A stretch of 64,000 bases of DNA from DAIDKA01 sp963708865 (GCA_963708865.1 CAVPUC010000002.1:186001-250000); one strand, 5' to 3'; positions 46,602-57,170 are shown, numbered from the stretch's first letter. Made by a program: numbers and translations. Notes: generated by a model not told the origin, from the letters alone.

Positions 46602-47558
46602 TTGAAGCGACAAACGCGCGTCGGGCGCAGCGCCAAATCGACTTCTAAGAGCGTGGTGTATGTTGCGCTGCTCGGGAACATCTTGGTTGCCGCCAGCAAA
46701 GTGGGTGCCGCGCTGTGGACGGGTAGCGCGTCCATGGCTAGCGAAGCGATTCATTCGATCGTCGACACGTCCAATGAATTCCTATTGCTTTACGGCATTC
46801 GGCGCGCCGCCCGAAAGCCCGACGCCAACCATCCTTTCGGGCACGGACGAGAGGTCTATTTTTGGAGTTTCGTCGTCTCGCTGCTCATATTCGCGCTAGG
46901 CGCAGGATTTTCCGTTTACGAGGGCGTTTATCGGGTATTCCATCCGGAGCCGATACGCTCCCCGGTGGTGAGCTACATGGTATTGGGTCTGGTGTCCCTC
47001 TTCGAGGGTGCGTCCTGGCTCTATTCGCTGAGGCAGTTCCGCCAGGCAAAAGGCGGGCTGGGCTTCATCAGAGCGTTCAGGCTCAGCAAGGATCCGCCAT
47101 CCTTCATGACCTTGTTCGAGGACAGTGTTGCGCTGCTCGGCGTTTTGGTTGCGGCCGCGGCAACCTACGCAGCCGTCGCTCTTGGGTATCCGGAAGTGGA
47201 TGGCATGGGCTCGATTGCCATTGGACTGATCTTGGCGGTGGCGTCCCTTTTTCTGGCGCGGGAGAGCAAAAGTCTGCTGATTGGCGAACCCGCCGCCAGA
47301 CCGATTCGCAAATCGATTTTGGCGCTCGCGAATGCGCAGCCGGGCTGCCTTCGGGCTAACGGTGTGATCACTGTGCAGTTGGGCCCGAATCAAGTGATTG
47401 CGATGTTGAGTCTTGAGTTTTCTGACGCGCTTCGGGCCCCTGAGATTGAGGAGGCGGTCGTCGCTCTGGAGACGAAGATTCGTGCTGAAAATCCGGAAAT
47501 CGTCGCTCTGTTCGTGAAGCCGCAAACAAACCGCAAAGACATTTCAGGACCAGCGTGA
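46602..47558 (+). CDS. Cation diffusion facilitator (CDF) metal exporter
   Basis: Six-helix metal/H+ antiporter of 318 residues. Signature parts are KVGAALWTGSASMASEAIHSIVDTSNEFLLLYG (helix 2 with H-x3-D) and HPFGHGREVYFWSF; SFMTLFEDSVALLGVLVA carries the helix 5 acid positions (E-D rather than H-D). The cytoplasmic domain ends the protein (GVITVQLGPNQVIAMLSLEF). The likely start is TTG 46602, with AGGAG upstream. Probably co-transcribed with the DHA2 exporter. Confidence 0.87.
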   Translation: MKRQTRVGRSAKSTSKSVVYVALLGNILVAASKVGAALWTGSASMASEAIHSIVDTSNEFLLLYGIRRAARKPDANHPFGHGREVYFWSFVVSLLIFALGAGFSVYEGVYRVFHPEPIRSPVVSYMVLGLVSLFEGASWLYSLRQFRQAKGGLGFIRAFRLSKDPPSFMTLFEDSVALLGVLVAAAATYAAVALGYPEVDGMGSIAIGLILAVASLFLARESKSLLIGEPAARPIRKSILALANAQPGCLRANGVITVQLGPNQVIAMLSLEFSDALRAPEIEEAVVALETKIRAENPEIVALFVKPQTNRKDISGPA

Positions 47559-47705
47559 GCGGAATTAAAGGTCACTTTTCAACCCCTGGTGCAAGCGGCG
47601 GTCTTTGCGATTTGCATCGCTGGTAAGATATGATCTTCGGAGTGTCAGTTTTGCCCACGGCAGCCTCCAGTGCACGTCGCGCACCATTCCTGGCACGGGC
47701 AATTG

Positions 47706-48389
47706 CTAAGAGAGCGCTGGTTCCGCCGATTCCGGTGGGCCGAGTCGGAGCAAGTGTGCTGCAGCCAATGCGGGCAGGACCGATAGCAGCAGTGTCGCGC
47801 TCCAGAAATCAAAGGTACCGTAAGCATGAGGACTGAACGCCTCAGGACCTCCGATGGCCCAGCGAGAGGCAATCGTGACTGCACCGCAGATTATCGGGGC
47901 GATCACGAGCGCGCGCCCGAACCAGCCTCGCACCGGCCTACCTAACACGATCAATCGAAAGGCGGCGATCAGGCCGATTGGGCCAACTGCGCCCAGAACG
48001 GCGCTGGCTAACATTGCCACCAAAGCGAACATCTTGGCGCCGGCAAAGTCCGTTTGAATGATGTGCATGTCAAGTCGGATGATTCCGGAATCCCCGCCGA
48101 TCGCGTCTAGCCATCCCATCGTCAGGGGCAGGAAGCAAAGCAACATTTCAGTGGCGAGCACCCAGCGTGCAATCTTCAGGTTTCCGAAGAGCATGACGTT
48201 GATCCTCTCCCTAAGGCCTGCGACAAGGCATCCGAACGCCCAACCGAGGGCATTACGATCGTCTAGGACGCGATCAAGCTCCGAGTGCATTGCCTTATCC
48301 CAATCACTCCGCGTGGCTGGCAGCAATCGCCTCGCGCATTGCATCAGCAGCAGTGCCAGCCATCGCAACGGTCGCGCAGAATCGTTCAT
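47706..48389 (-). CDS. Membrane protein of a PadR operon, unknown function
   Basis: Protein of 227 residues: an N-terminal amphipathic part (LLPATRSDWDKAMHSELDRVLDDRNALGWAFGCLVAGL) and about four helices. This layout, behind a PadR gene, is common among small membrane proteins encoded with PadR regulators. Its ATG overlaps the PadR stop (ATGA), so both are made together; it may be a sensor or anti-regulator, which is inference only. Confidence 0.7.
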   Translation of the reverse strand: MNDSARPLRWLALLLMQCARRLLPATRSDWDKAMHSELDRVLDDRNALGWAFGCLVAGLRERINVMLFGNLKIARWVLATEMLLCFLPLTMGWLDAIGGDSGIIRLDMHIIQTDFAGAKMFALVAMLASAVLGAVGPIGLIAAFRLIVLGRPVRGWFGRALVIAPIICGAVTIASRWAIGGPEAFSPHAYGTFDFWSATLLLSVLPALAAAHLLRLGPPESAEPALS

Positions 48390-48700
48390 GCCCGGCTTCT
48401 CTGCGGTGTCGCGAGCTGGGCTGCGGAGGCGCAGCCTGTCAACTGATGTTGCGCATAGGCGATGCCCTGCGCCGTCAATCTGTATAAGTGGCGTGGCGGC
48501 CGACCGGTTTCCTCTGAGGGCCGCCACTTTGAGTCAAGCAAGCCTCGGTCGGTTAACCGCATCAGAAGAGGGTACAGCGTTCCAGAGCTCAGCTGCGTTT
48601 CGCGCGAGAGGTCATAGCCGTGGCGCCACGTTCGGGGCTTATCCGACAGTGCCCTGAGAAGAGACAAGGCTTGCGGCGATGATTTGCGGTTGCGCTCCAT
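48386..48700 (-). CDS. PadR-family transcriptional regulator
   Basis: Winged-helix repressor of about 104 residues: SSPQALSLLRALSDKPRTWRHGYDLSRETQLSSGTLYPLLMRLTDRGLLDSKW and GRPPRHLYRLTAQG are the PadR signature. ATG 48700 starts the domain; a near-palindrome lies 11 nt upstream. The C-terminal dimer helix is short. Confidence 0.88.
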   Translation of the reverse strand: MERNRKSSPQALSLLRALSDKPRTWRHGYDLSRETQLSSGTLYPLLMRLTDRGLLDSKWRPSEETGRPPRHLYRLTAQGIAYAQHQLTGCASAAQLATPQRSRA

Positions 48701-48710
48701 GACTTTAAAC

Positions 48711-48724
48711 TCTACATATATAGA
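48711..48724. promoter_or_regulatory. PadR autoregulatory site candidate
   Basis: TCTACATATATAGA, an AT-rich near-palindrome in GC-rich DNA, 11 nt before the padR ATG. It could also contain the -10 element. Confidence 0.45.
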
Positions 48725-48923
48725 ATACATGGAGCAAGGCAAACCGACGATCTTGTGACGGGCGTCTCTTAACCTTGGCGCAGACAAGCGTTATGACCGC
48801 ACCTCGAGAGATTCTGCGCTAACTCTATGGCGCCTGTATTCTTCCTGGCGAGGCTGCCGGTGGCAACCGCAGCTCGCCATGGTGGCGCGAGATCGCGCGA
48901 GGTGATGAATCATGACTTTTTGA

Positions 48924-49375
48924 ATGGAGCCGATAGGCTACGTAAGAGGAGGTCGTACGGAACCGACGAAGGACCATTGGGGTTCCAACCTCTGCTAATC
49001 TCCAATTACTTCCGGAGCGTTTCACCGCTCGCGGCAGTCGCAGGGTTGGATGAGGTGTCACATATCGAGGTGGTATTTTATTTTCACCTGCAGGCAGAGG
49101 AGCCGCCAGAGTTGGGTGCGCGCCGCCTTCGCGGTCGCATCGAGTGGCCGGCAGTGGGAATATTTGCCCAGCACGGCCGCATGCGACCGAATCGATTGGG
49201 TGTATCGATTTGCCGTCTCGTGCGGGTTCGTGAATTGAGCATCGAGGTGGAAGGATTGGATGCAGTGGAGGGGACGCCACTGCTTGACATCAAGCCGGTA
49301 TGGTCCGGCTATCTACCCCGCAGTGCGATTCGCGAACCGGAATGGGCGTGTCAACTAATGGCGAACTATTCTTAG
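48924..49375 (+). pseudogene. TrmO/TsaA-like tRNA methyltransferase, frameshifted
   Basis: ATG 48924 starts MEPIGYVRGGRTEPTKDHWGS; the frame is lost near 48980-49020 and resumes as GLDEVSHIEVVFYFHLQAEE, then IEWPAVGIFAQHGRMRPNRLGVSICRL and GLDAVEGTPLLDIKPV, all typical of the TsaA beta-barrel that uses S-adenosylmethionine to methylate t6A37 of tRNA. The substrate-binding motif RPNRLG is intact. One indel separates the blocks. Confidence 0.75.
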
Positions 49376-49461
49376 CAACAGCGCTTAAACTGGCTCAAAA
49401 GGCGGAACATGCACTGTCCCGACGCACCACGAGCTTGGAATTGCGCACCGGCCAATTGGTC

Positions 49462-49803
49462 TCACGACGCTCGGCCGCCGCGGCCACTGACAACCGAAGA
49501 ACTTCGACCGCTGCGCGCCGATGCGCGCGCGGGCGCCCGCTGTTTTGCGAGGACATTTGCCTCACGCAGTCGCACCCCTCGGCCGCCCACAGGGCTGGTG
49601 CCGCCCTCATCAATGAGTTCTACCCCGGCTGCCTGGATGGCGGCGATCAGCTTCATCAACGAATCCACAGTGCCGCGAATGACGCCTTCACTGCCTTCCA
49701 TGCGCTGGATCGTGGGCACCGACAGTCGCGCCGCGTGCGCCATGGCCCGTTGATCCATGCCGAGCAAGGCTCGCGCTGCCCGTAACTGTGCTGCCGTGAT
49801 CAA
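49462..49803 (-). CDS. XRE-type helix-turn-helix regulator
   Basis: Protein of about 113 residues: AAQLRAARALLGMDQRAMAHAARLSVPTIQRMEGSEG is the HTH, followed by SLMKLIAAIQAAGVELIDEGG, a layout common to a proteobacterial subfamily starting ITAAQLRAAR. A TTG start at 49803 fits this and leaves the dyad at 49836-49854 upstream. The basic serine-rich tail is unusual. It is divergent from the UPF0149 gene. Confidence 0.75.
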   Translation of the reverse strand: MITAAQLRAARALLGMDQRAMAHAARLSVPTIQRMEGSEGVIRGTVDSLMKLIAAIQAAGVELIDEGGTSPVGGRGVRLREANVLAKQRAPARASARSGRSSSVVSGRGGRAS

Positions 49804-49835
49804 GGTAAACCCCCATCGATGATGTCCGAAATCGG

Positions 49836-49854
49836 TGTACTGATATATGGTACA
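49836..49854. promoter_or_regulatory. Dyad upstream of the XRE gene
   Basis: TGTACTGATATATGGTACA: TGTAC/GTACA arms around an AT-rich centre, 33 nt before the TTG start. It is a likely operator of the XRE regulator. Confidence 0.5.
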
Positions 49855-50001
49855 TTTATCCTGGGGTTTCGTCTGGCTCCCCGACACCGGATCGTTCACC
49901 TGCCAACCGGTAGGGCTTGAGGCGTCCCGCGGTCAATAGGACCACCCGGGACACAGTACTGCGCCAGTGCCCGTGCCGGTTTCGCACCGAAGGAGAATCC
50001 C

Positions 50002-50718
50002 TTGTCATCGAAAGAACCCAGACGCCGCTTTATCGTGAAAGCGCAGCCACCGGTGCTGCTACCTCCCAACCTGGTCACACTTGAGGAGCGGCAGTTTACG
50101 GCGCAGGAGCGGCAAACATTGCGCCGGTGGTTGACCGAGGAGGGCTGGCCGCGCGGCACCATGGATATAGCGATGCTGGAAGGCTACCTGGTGGCGCTAT
50201 TGTCATGGCCGGTGGGCATAACGAGCGGTGCGTTGCTGCCGCCCATCTGGGGCGAGAAGGCCGGCTGGAGAGTGCCTGCGAAAATCGCCGCCTTGGAGCC
50301 GTTCGATACCTTTATCGCGCTGGTGGTGGGTTTGCTGCGGGATCTCGACTCGCGCCTTGCGGATTCGCCGATGAGTTTTGTACCGACGTTGCTGGCTGAT
50401 GAGCGCGGGCGCCGCTGGCCGCGCTCGACGGGTGTCTCCTGGGTGCATGGATTCTTGAAGGGCTTGCAGCAGAATGCGCAGGGTCTGCAGGATCGCTCGC
50501 CAGCCATCCGCTCGGCCGTGACCCTCATTGCGCGCTACGGGTCCTTCGAGGTCCCTATCACCGACGCACGCTTCGCCGTCGTCGCCAGGGATCTGCAGGA
50601 GGCGATCGCAATCCTCATGTCGGAACGCGCCTCGCGCGGGCCGCTGGGGGCGCTCAAGGCGGCAGCCGCTGCGCCAAAGCGGTCACTTCGGGCGCATCCC
50701 GCAACCGCTCATGCGTAG
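50002..50718 (+). CDS. UPF0149 (YecA/YgfB-like) protein
   Basis: Protein of 238 residues. The domain starts at about residue 35: RQTLRRWLTEEGWPRGTMDIAMLEGYLVALLSWP, LPPIWGEKAGW, and later SWVHGFLKGLQQN match UPF0149 helical proteins of unknown function. The SEC-C zinc tail of YecA is absent. TTG 50002 has AGGAGA upstream. It is 51 nt before the SulP gene. Confidence 0.78.
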   Translation: MSSKEPRRRFIVKAQPPVLLPPNLVTLEERQFTAQERQTLRRWLTEEGWPRGTMDIAMLEGYLVALLSWPVGITSGALLPPIWGEKAGWRVPAKIAALEPFDTFIALVVGLLRDLDSRLADSPMSFVPTLLADERGRRWPRSTGVSWVHGFLKGLQQNAQGLQDRSPAIRSAVTLIARYGSFEVPITDARFAVVARDLQEAIAILMSERASRGPLGALKAAAAAPKRSLRAHPATAHA

Positions 50719-50769
50719 CGTCTGCCGGCGCCGTGAGCTGCTGAGGTAGGGACTCGGCGCTGTACTCCA

Positions 50770-52044
50770 ATGCCAGACGGTAGCGCGAGCTCGCACCTTT
50801 TCCGGCCGAAGCTGGCAACCGTGCTTCACGAGGGTTACAGCCTAGAGGCCCTGCGCAAGGATGCCTTGGCGGCCCTGACCGTCGCGATCGTGGCGCTGCC
50901 CCTTTCAATGGCCATCGCGGTCGCCTCCGGGGTTTCCCCAGGCCGGGGTCTGTATACGGCTGTCGTCGGTGGCTTTTGCGTCTCGGCGTTGAGTGGTAGC
51001 CGGTTTCAGATCGGCGGGCCGGCCGGCGCATTCATCGTGCTGGTGGCGGCGACGGAATTGAAGTACGGCCTCAATGGCCTGCTGCTCACCGTGCTGCTGT
51101 CCGGGCTGATGTTGACGTTGGTTGGCCTGCTGCGACTGGGCTCGCTGATCAGGCACATTCCGCACGCGGTGACGGTCGGCTTCACCTGCGGCATTGCCGT
51201 CACGATTCTGGCGAGCCAACTCAAAGATCTCGGCGGCCTGCGGCTGAGTGGCGCGGAGCCCGGTCCGCTGATTCCGAAACTGGCCGCCCTCATTCACGCA
51301 CTGCCCTCGCTTGATCTCACGACGCTCACGATCGGCCTAGGATCAGTCGCCATGATATTTGTGGTCAAGCGCTATCGCCCAAACTGGCCAGGCATGCTGA
51401 TTGCTGTGGCAGCGGCCGCCATTCTCGGCGCGGTCTTTCGCCTCTCGGTTGACACGATCGGGAGCCGGTTTGGAGGCGTCCCGCACGGCCTGCCGATGCC
51501 GCAGCTACCGCCGATTAGCTTGCATCTCATCATGCAGGTATTGCCGGCTGCACTTTCTTTTACACTGCTTGGCGGGATCGAGAGTCTGCTGTCGGCGAAG
51601 ATTGCCGACGGCATGACGGGCCGCAAGCATCGCTCTAACATGGAGTTGGTGGCCCAAGGCGTAGCCAATATCGCCTCCGCGATGTTCGGTGGAATAAGCG
51701 TCACCGGGACGATCGCGCGCACCGCGACAAATATTCGAGCTGGAGCGCGCAGCCCCCTCTCGGGAATGATGCACGCGGGGTTTATTCTGCTATTCATGCT
51801 GGTGGCCGCGCCGCTAGCGAAATTCATTCCACTCGCGGCTTTGGCCGGCGTGCTCGTGGTCGTGTGCTGGAATATGGCGGAGAAGTCGGAGTTCGTGCGC
51901 TTGTTGGCGAATTGGCGATTTGCGGCGGTGCTGCTCACGACCTTCGGCTTGACGCTGGTTCAGAATCTCACCTACGGCATCATTGCCGGCTGCCTGCTCG
52001 CGGCACTGTTCGCCATCGTGCGTCGGCCCGTGCCGGCCAACTAG
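50770..52044 (+). CDS. SulP-family inorganic anion transporter without STAS domain
   Basis: Membrane transporter of 424 residues. Family motifs are DALAALTVAIVALPLSMAIAVASGVSPGRGLYTAVVGG (helices 1-2), GSRFQIGGPAGAF and TLLGGIESLLSAKIADGMTGRKHRSNMELVAQGVAN. About 12 helices are visible. Typical SulP proteins carry a C-terminal STAS domain of about 120 residues; here the protein ends right after the last helix. Substrate may be sulphate, bicarbonate or another anion. Confidence 0.88.
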   Translation: MPDGSASSHLFRPKLATVLHEGYSLEALRKDALAALTVAIVALPLSMAIAVASGVSPGRGLYTAVVGGFCVSALSGSRFQIGGPAGAFIVLVAATELKYGLNGLLLTVLLSGLMLTLVGLLRLGSLIRHIPHAVTVGFTCGIAVTILASQLKDLGGLRLSGAEPGPLIPKLAALIHALPSLDLTTLTIGLGSVAMIFVVKRYRPNWPGMLIAVAAAAILGAVFRLSVDTIGSRFGGVPHGLPMPQLPPISLHLIMQVLPAALSFTLLGGIESLLSAKIADGMTGRKHRSNMELVAQGVANIASAMFGGISVTGTIARTATNIRAGARSPLSGMMHAGFILLFMLVAAPLAKFIPLAALAGVLVVVCWNMAEKSEFVRLLANWRFAAVLLTTFGLTLVQNLTYGIIAGCLLAALFAIVRRPVPAN

Positions 52045-52162
52045 CTTTCGCGGTCCGCTGTTGCGGCCCCTGAAATTGGCGCGCCCCGCCTGCAAAAGTG
52101 GGATTAGGCCTACGAGCAGATCTAGAAAATGCCCACTCCCGGCGTGTTAGGGTGAATGCTGC

Positions 52163-54179
52163 ATGGACCGTGATAGCAGTAACGATATAGAAAGCCTGCG
52201 GCAGAGCGAGGAGCGTTTCAGGCTCCTCGTCGAGAGCGTGAGGGATTATGCGATTTTCATGCTGGATCCGGGCGGTTACGTGCTCACCTGGAATGCCGGC
52301 GCCGAGCGATTCAAGGGCTATCAGGCCAAGGAGATCATCGGGCAGCACTTTTCTCAGTTCTATCCCCCGGAAGCACTCGCAAAGAATCTGCCCGCGCACG
52401 AACTCGAGGTAGCAAGCGAAACCGGCGTTTTCGAAGACGAGGGTTGGCGGGTCCGAAAGGATGGCTCGCTCTTTTGGGCAAACGTGGTCATCACCGCCAT
52501 ACGGAATGCGCAAGGTGAGCTGCTTGGATTCGCGAAGGTCACGCGCGACCTGACACAACGACGCAACCATGAGGAAGAGTTGCGTCGCAGCGAGGAGCGT
52601 TTCCGTCTCCTCGTCGAAGGCGTCGGCGAATATGCAATCTTTATGCTCGATCCCAATGGCATCGTGTCCACTTGGAACGCCGGGGCGCAGCGGATCAAAG
52701 GCTATGCGGCGGAGGAAATCATCGGGCGGCACTTCTCGACGTTTTATCCTGAAAATGCGAAGGAGAGCGGCTGGCCCGAGCATGAATTACGCGAAGCCGC
52801 GGCGAAAGGTAGCTTTGTCGATGTCGGATGGCGATGTGCGCAAGGATGGCAGCACGTTTTGGGCCAATGTCACGATTACCGCTTTGCGCGATGACGCCGG
52901 TCAGCTGATCGGCTTTGCGAAGCTCACCCGAGACCTGACGGAGAGAAAACGTGTCGAGGCCTTCGAGGCTTCCAGTCAGCAGCAAGAGGAGATGTTGGAT
53001 GCGGAGCGCAGTGCTCGTATGGCCGCGCAACGCTCGGCGCGGCTAAAGGATGAGTTCCTCGCGACCCTATCGCACGAGCTGCGCACGCCTTTGAGCGCAA
53101 TTCTGGGCTGGACGCAAGTGTTGCTGAGAGGATCGGGCAAAAGCCTCGAGGAGCAAAAGCGCGCCGTCGAAGTGATAGATCGCAATGCCCGCGCTCAGGT
53201 TCAGCTGATCGACGATCTGCTGGACTTGAGTCGCATCATTACCGGCAAGCTTCGGCTGGATCTTCATCAGATCTCGTTTTCGAGTGTCGTGGAGGCCGCG
53301 GTGGATTCGGCCAAGCCAGCGGCAGACGCCAAAGGCATCCGGCTCAAGGCAATCCTCAGTTCGGGCAAGGATGTCGTCAACGCCGATGCTGGCCGCCTGC
53401 AGCAGGTGGTATGGAACCTGCTGACCAATGCGATCAAATTCACCCCCAAGGCAGGTCAGGTCCAGGTGGTGCTGCAACGGGTGAATTCACACGTTGAATT
53501 GAGTGTCAGCGACACCGGTATTGGCATTTCATCCACCTATCTGCCGCACGTCTTTGACCGCTTTTCGCAAAAGGACAGCTCCTCGACGCGGGCATTCGGC
53601 GGTCTCGGGTTGGGGTTGGCGATCTGTAAGCAAATCGTTGAATTGCATGGTGGCGTGATAACGGCCGCAAGCCAGGGCGAAGGCTGCGGCGCGACATTTT
53701 CCGTGCAGTTACCGCTATCGATCGCGCATCTGGAGGAACGAGGCGCATCACGCAGCCATCCGACGATGGAAACTCACCAAAAAGAGATGCTGTCGCTGCC
53801 GCGACTCGACAACGTGTATGTCATCGCCGTCGATGACGAACCTGATGCGCGCGATTTACTTCGAACGGTGCTGGAAGAGCAGGGCGCCAAAGTGACCACC
53901 TTCCCATCGGCGGAGGATGCGCTGGCAGCCTTGAAGTCGACCAAGCCGACCGTGCTCATTTGCGATGTCGGCATGCCCAATACTGACGGGTATCAGCTGA
54001 TCCGGAAACTGCGCGCTGAGGAGTCTCGCAGCGAGCGCACTCCGGCGTTGGCGCTGACGGCGTTTGCGCGAGCGGAGGATAGAAAGCGTTGCCTCATCGC
54101 TGGCTACCAGGCCCATCTGGCAAAACCGTTTGATGTGGGCGAACTGATTCTGGTAATCGCCGACTTGGTCGGACGGTAA
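52163..54179 (+). pseudogene. PAS-PAS hybrid histidine kinase, one frameshift
   Basis: Soluble sensor kinase: two PAS domains with PAC motifs (VRDYAIFMLDPGGYVLTWNAGAERFKGY; VGEYAIFMLDPNGIVSTWNAGAQRIKGY), HisKA (FLATLSHELRTPLSAILGW), ATPase (NLLTNAIKFTPKAG; GLGLGLAICKQIVELHGG) and a C-terminal receiver (VDDEPDARDLL; LICDVGMPNTDGYQ; LAKPFD). One extra base near 52832, at the end of the second PAS domain, breaks the frame; otherwise complete. Its layout resembles the kinase at 58877-60430. Confidence 0.88.
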
Positions 54180-54473
54180 GCTCGGGCGGCCAGCCTCCAG
54201 GCCTTTGCCCGCATCTGTGTTTGGCTAAGCTTGAGCCGGCGCGGCAGTAGACCGTGATCATTCATGAGGGCTATGGCGCGCAGTTTCCGCGCCGGCCGGC
54301 TATGAAGTAAACCACCAATGGCGAGGCGCCCGGTGGGAACTCACTCATAACATGATCGGGGATACCTGTTGGCATAGCCAAGAACAGCAAGGATCATCAA
54401 GACGACATCCTTCAGCTAGGCTAGTATTGCGGCGTCAAAGAGCGACCACCGTTCAGTGTTGTGAGGATCCGAT

Positions 54474-55067
54474 ATGAAATCCTATGGCGCAATGGCATGT
54501 GGGCTGGCAGTGTGCATCTGGTCAACGTTTGCTGTTGTCGATGCGCAGCCCGAACCGGCCGAATCACAGACGGCGCGGGCCGCGCAAGCCACGGCATTGG
54601 GACCGCAGCAGACACAGCTTGCCAGCTATTTGGGAAACTGGGATGTGGAGATCGTGCTCTCCACTGGCGCCGTCGCCGCTCAGCACAGCAAGGGCAAAGC
54701 CGAGTACTACTGGGTCATTAAGGGACGTTGGCTCGGTTGCCACATCACGGGCACGATATTCGGGCAGCCCTACGAACAATTCACGATTTTCGGTTACGAC
54801 AGCTACGCCAGGGACCTGGTGCAAGTCTCCGTTGAGTCCGCCGACAACGCGATGCTGCTGTCGCGCGGAGAACGAAAGGACCCCAACCAGCCTGTGACCG
54901 CTCTATTCGGGGAACTTGACGAATACACCACCGGTGTCTTGCATCAGCCCTACAAGGTAATGTTGCACCAATTGACGCCGAACCGTCACGTCACCGAAGT
55001 GTGGGGCCTGGATGGCAGCGCGCCCGGCGTCAAGAAGATAGCGTTCACGTTCACCCGTAGCCCCTGA
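54474..55067 (+). CDS. DUF1579-like exported protein
   Basis: Protein of 197 residues with a signal peptide (MACGLAVCIWSTFAVVDAQ). The mature part begins QLASYLGNWDVEIVLSTG and continues as a lipocalin-like barrel (WVIKGRWLGCHITGTIFGQPYEQFTIFGYDSYARDLVQVSVES; VTEVWGLDGSA), typical of DUF1579. No function is established; related proteins are secreted by soil bacteria. It stands alone. Confidence 0.72.
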   Translation: MKSYGAMACGLAVCIWSTFAVVDAQPEPAESQTARAAQATALGPQQTQLASYLGNWDVEIVLSTGAVAAQHSKGKAEYYWVIKGRWLGCHITGTIFGQPYEQFTIFGYDSYARDLVQVSVESADNAMLLSRGERKDPNQPVTALFGELDEYTTGVLHQPYKVMLHQLTPNRHVTEVWGLDGSAPGVKKIAFTFTRSP

Positions 55068-55115
55068 GCAAATTCTAAGGCAGAAGGGCATCTTTTGTCG
55101 GGAAGACGTAGCGGG

Positions 55116-55397
55116 TCAACCACCGCCTTGATGAGTCTGAATCGATGCTTTCGCGGCGGCCGCCTGTCGGGCGTGCTTCACTTCATCCGTCGTCAGATCG
55201 ATTCCCCCGCCGCATGACGGGCATTGCATGCTGGGCCGGGAGTCGCCGGCCGTGATCGGTGCTGAGGCCCCGCACTTCGGGCAGATCACCGAAAATTGTG
55301 CCCCCTCTATTGCCTGATTTTCCGCTACCACGGGATCCTCCGATAGTTGAGTCTTGACCAAAATACGCTTTGCGATACAGCGCAAGTCGACCGCCAT
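55116..55397 (-). CDS. Small zinc-ribbon protein
   Basis: About 93 residues with a four-cysteine ribbon: CPKCGASAPI and CPSCGGGIDL, 22 residues apart, followed by an acidic-basic helix (TDEVKHARQAAAAKAS). ATG 55397 is preferred; longer starts would overlap the nuclease gene. I do not recognise a specific family. Confidence 0.55.
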   Translation of the reverse strand: MAVDLRCIAKRILVKTQLSEDPVVAENQAIEGAQFSVICPKCGASAPITAGDSRPSMQCPSCGGGIDLTTDEVKHARQAAAAKASIQTHQGGG

Positions 55398-55446
55398 TAC
55401 TGCCCCAATCTTGCGATCATTGTCCAATGCGGTCGGATGCAGCGCG

Positions 55447-57170
55447 TCAGTCCGATTGCCCGGCCGATCGCCATCGCACTTTGCATACCACGGCCGGGAT
55501 GGCGTGGCGGGCAAAGAACTTTAGCCAGCGACGCTGATTGTTCTGCAGCCGATCGCCTGGCCCTTTGACTTCAATCAAGCGGTAGCGTCGCTCCGCCGGC
55601 CAGAATTGGATCAAGTCGGGCATCCCGGTCGTATTCTCCTGCAGGTCATCGAGCAGACGGTCGAAACACAGCCTCAAGTGTGAGGCCGGGATGCACTGCA
55701 GCGCGAGGGTCAGCAAAGGCGGTTTGAGCCTTCTCCATCGCACGAAGTTTGTGCGGATGCCGGCTTTCGCCTTATACAGCCGCCGGATGACGGCCTCGTG
55801 CTCGCCCGTATCAAGCAATTTCAGCAGCGCCTGAAAGTACGGCGCGCGCCGCACGCGAAATTCGCGGGTGTAGAGGTCCGCGGGGGCGGCTTGGAAAGGA
55901 TGAAAAAAAGCGCCCTGGACGGGGGCGAAGAGCGCCTCCCAGCACAGCAGACCAAAGAGCGATGAGAAGAGGGAATTCTCGACGTAGAACAGCGGTGAGG
56001 TGGGCTGGGTGAGTTGCTCGGCGACGGCAAGTTCGATGCGCTGCCGCCTGTTGAGCTTGGGCAACTGCAGTTCCATAACCTCAGTCCTATCTGGAATCCT
56101 TTGTCCCTTCGGCGCCCCTTTACGCCGTCGATTCACGCGCGCCAAGGCGCGCTCAATCACTTCTTGTTGCGCTTCGCTGCACGGCAACTCCTGTGCGGTC
56201 AACGCGTCACGCTGCGCCTCCTCGTGCAATCCCAGACGCACCTGTAGCCGCACCAGCCGCACCAGCCCTTCGGCGCTGCCGACCTCTCGGTAACTTTGCA
56301 GCGCCAGATCCAGCCTGCCTTGCGCCTCGAGCAGCTCGCCGATGCGTATCTGCAGCTGCGCAAATCGAGCGTGGAGCCAGCTGCAAACTGCTGGCGGCAT
56401 AAATGCGCAGTCGCGTACCACGCTTGCGGGTTCTCCAGCGTCCAGCCGCTGTCGACACTCATTCAGGCGATAGAAGTGAACAATCTCCTCGCGGCTGTCG
56501 AATGCCCTGGCCGTCTGCGCCGACGGCAACACTTTCGTAGCGGTATACGCCAAGATCCGTGAGCGCGAACTCCGCCCACGTCTGGTGATGATTGCCGAAG
56601 AACAGCAGCTGAAGACGCTTGATCAATGGATCGATGCAGAGCTCGAACGACGCCGCCAGTCAGGCGGACATTCCAATCCGCCAGCGAACGATGGACTGCT
56701 GGCTGATCGTGCAGCGGCAATGCCAGTTGGGTTGCCAGGAGGTCCGGTCGATCCTGGCGCGAGCGTCGGCCACGCGCAGTTCCTACAGCCAGGCGCAACT
56801 CCGCTGGATTGAGCACACGAAAGAGCTGCTCGGCCGACAGCAGCGGATCGGGATCAATCCAGCCACATGCAGCAAGCGCTTGAAGCGCCTTCTCGAGATC
56901 CGGAACTTCGACGTATTGCAAGGTCGCACGCCGAAACAGTGGCCCTTTGCGCATGGCAAGTCGTGTCAACAGACACTGCGCCGCCTCAGACAGGCAGTCA
57001 AATTGAGCAATGAAGCCTGCTTCATCGGCACTCAGCAAACCGCCATAGCGCTCCTGCAGAGCCCGCAACGCGCGCCGAAAGTTGTGCAGATAGTAGAGGG
57101 GCTGCAATCGCCGAGCTAGAAACTCAGGTACCCGAACTTCGTGGGCGATTGCCTGGCTATCCGCGCTCAT
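55447..57170 (-). pseudogene. FAN1-like VRR-NUC structure-specific nuclease, frameshifted
   Basis: One gene of about 570 codons in at least three frames. The N-terminal part (YYLHNFRRALRALQERYGGLLSADEAGF; AMRKGPLFRRATLQY) is in frame from 57170; the middle LFFGNHHQTWAEFALTDLGVYRYE is in another; from about 56500 a third runs through EEIVHFYRLNECRQRLDAG and a TPR-like region to the VRR-NUC site GMPDLIQFWP...LIEVKGPGDRLQNNQRRW. The nuclease residues D, E and K are intact. FAN1 cuts DNA near interstrand crosslinks. Confidence 0.8.

Noticed and set aside
55565..55578. TTGACTTCAATCAA, a match to the FNR-type box
   Set aside because: It is inside the FAN1-like coding region (at the EVKGP nuclease motif) and precedes no gene start; treated as chance.
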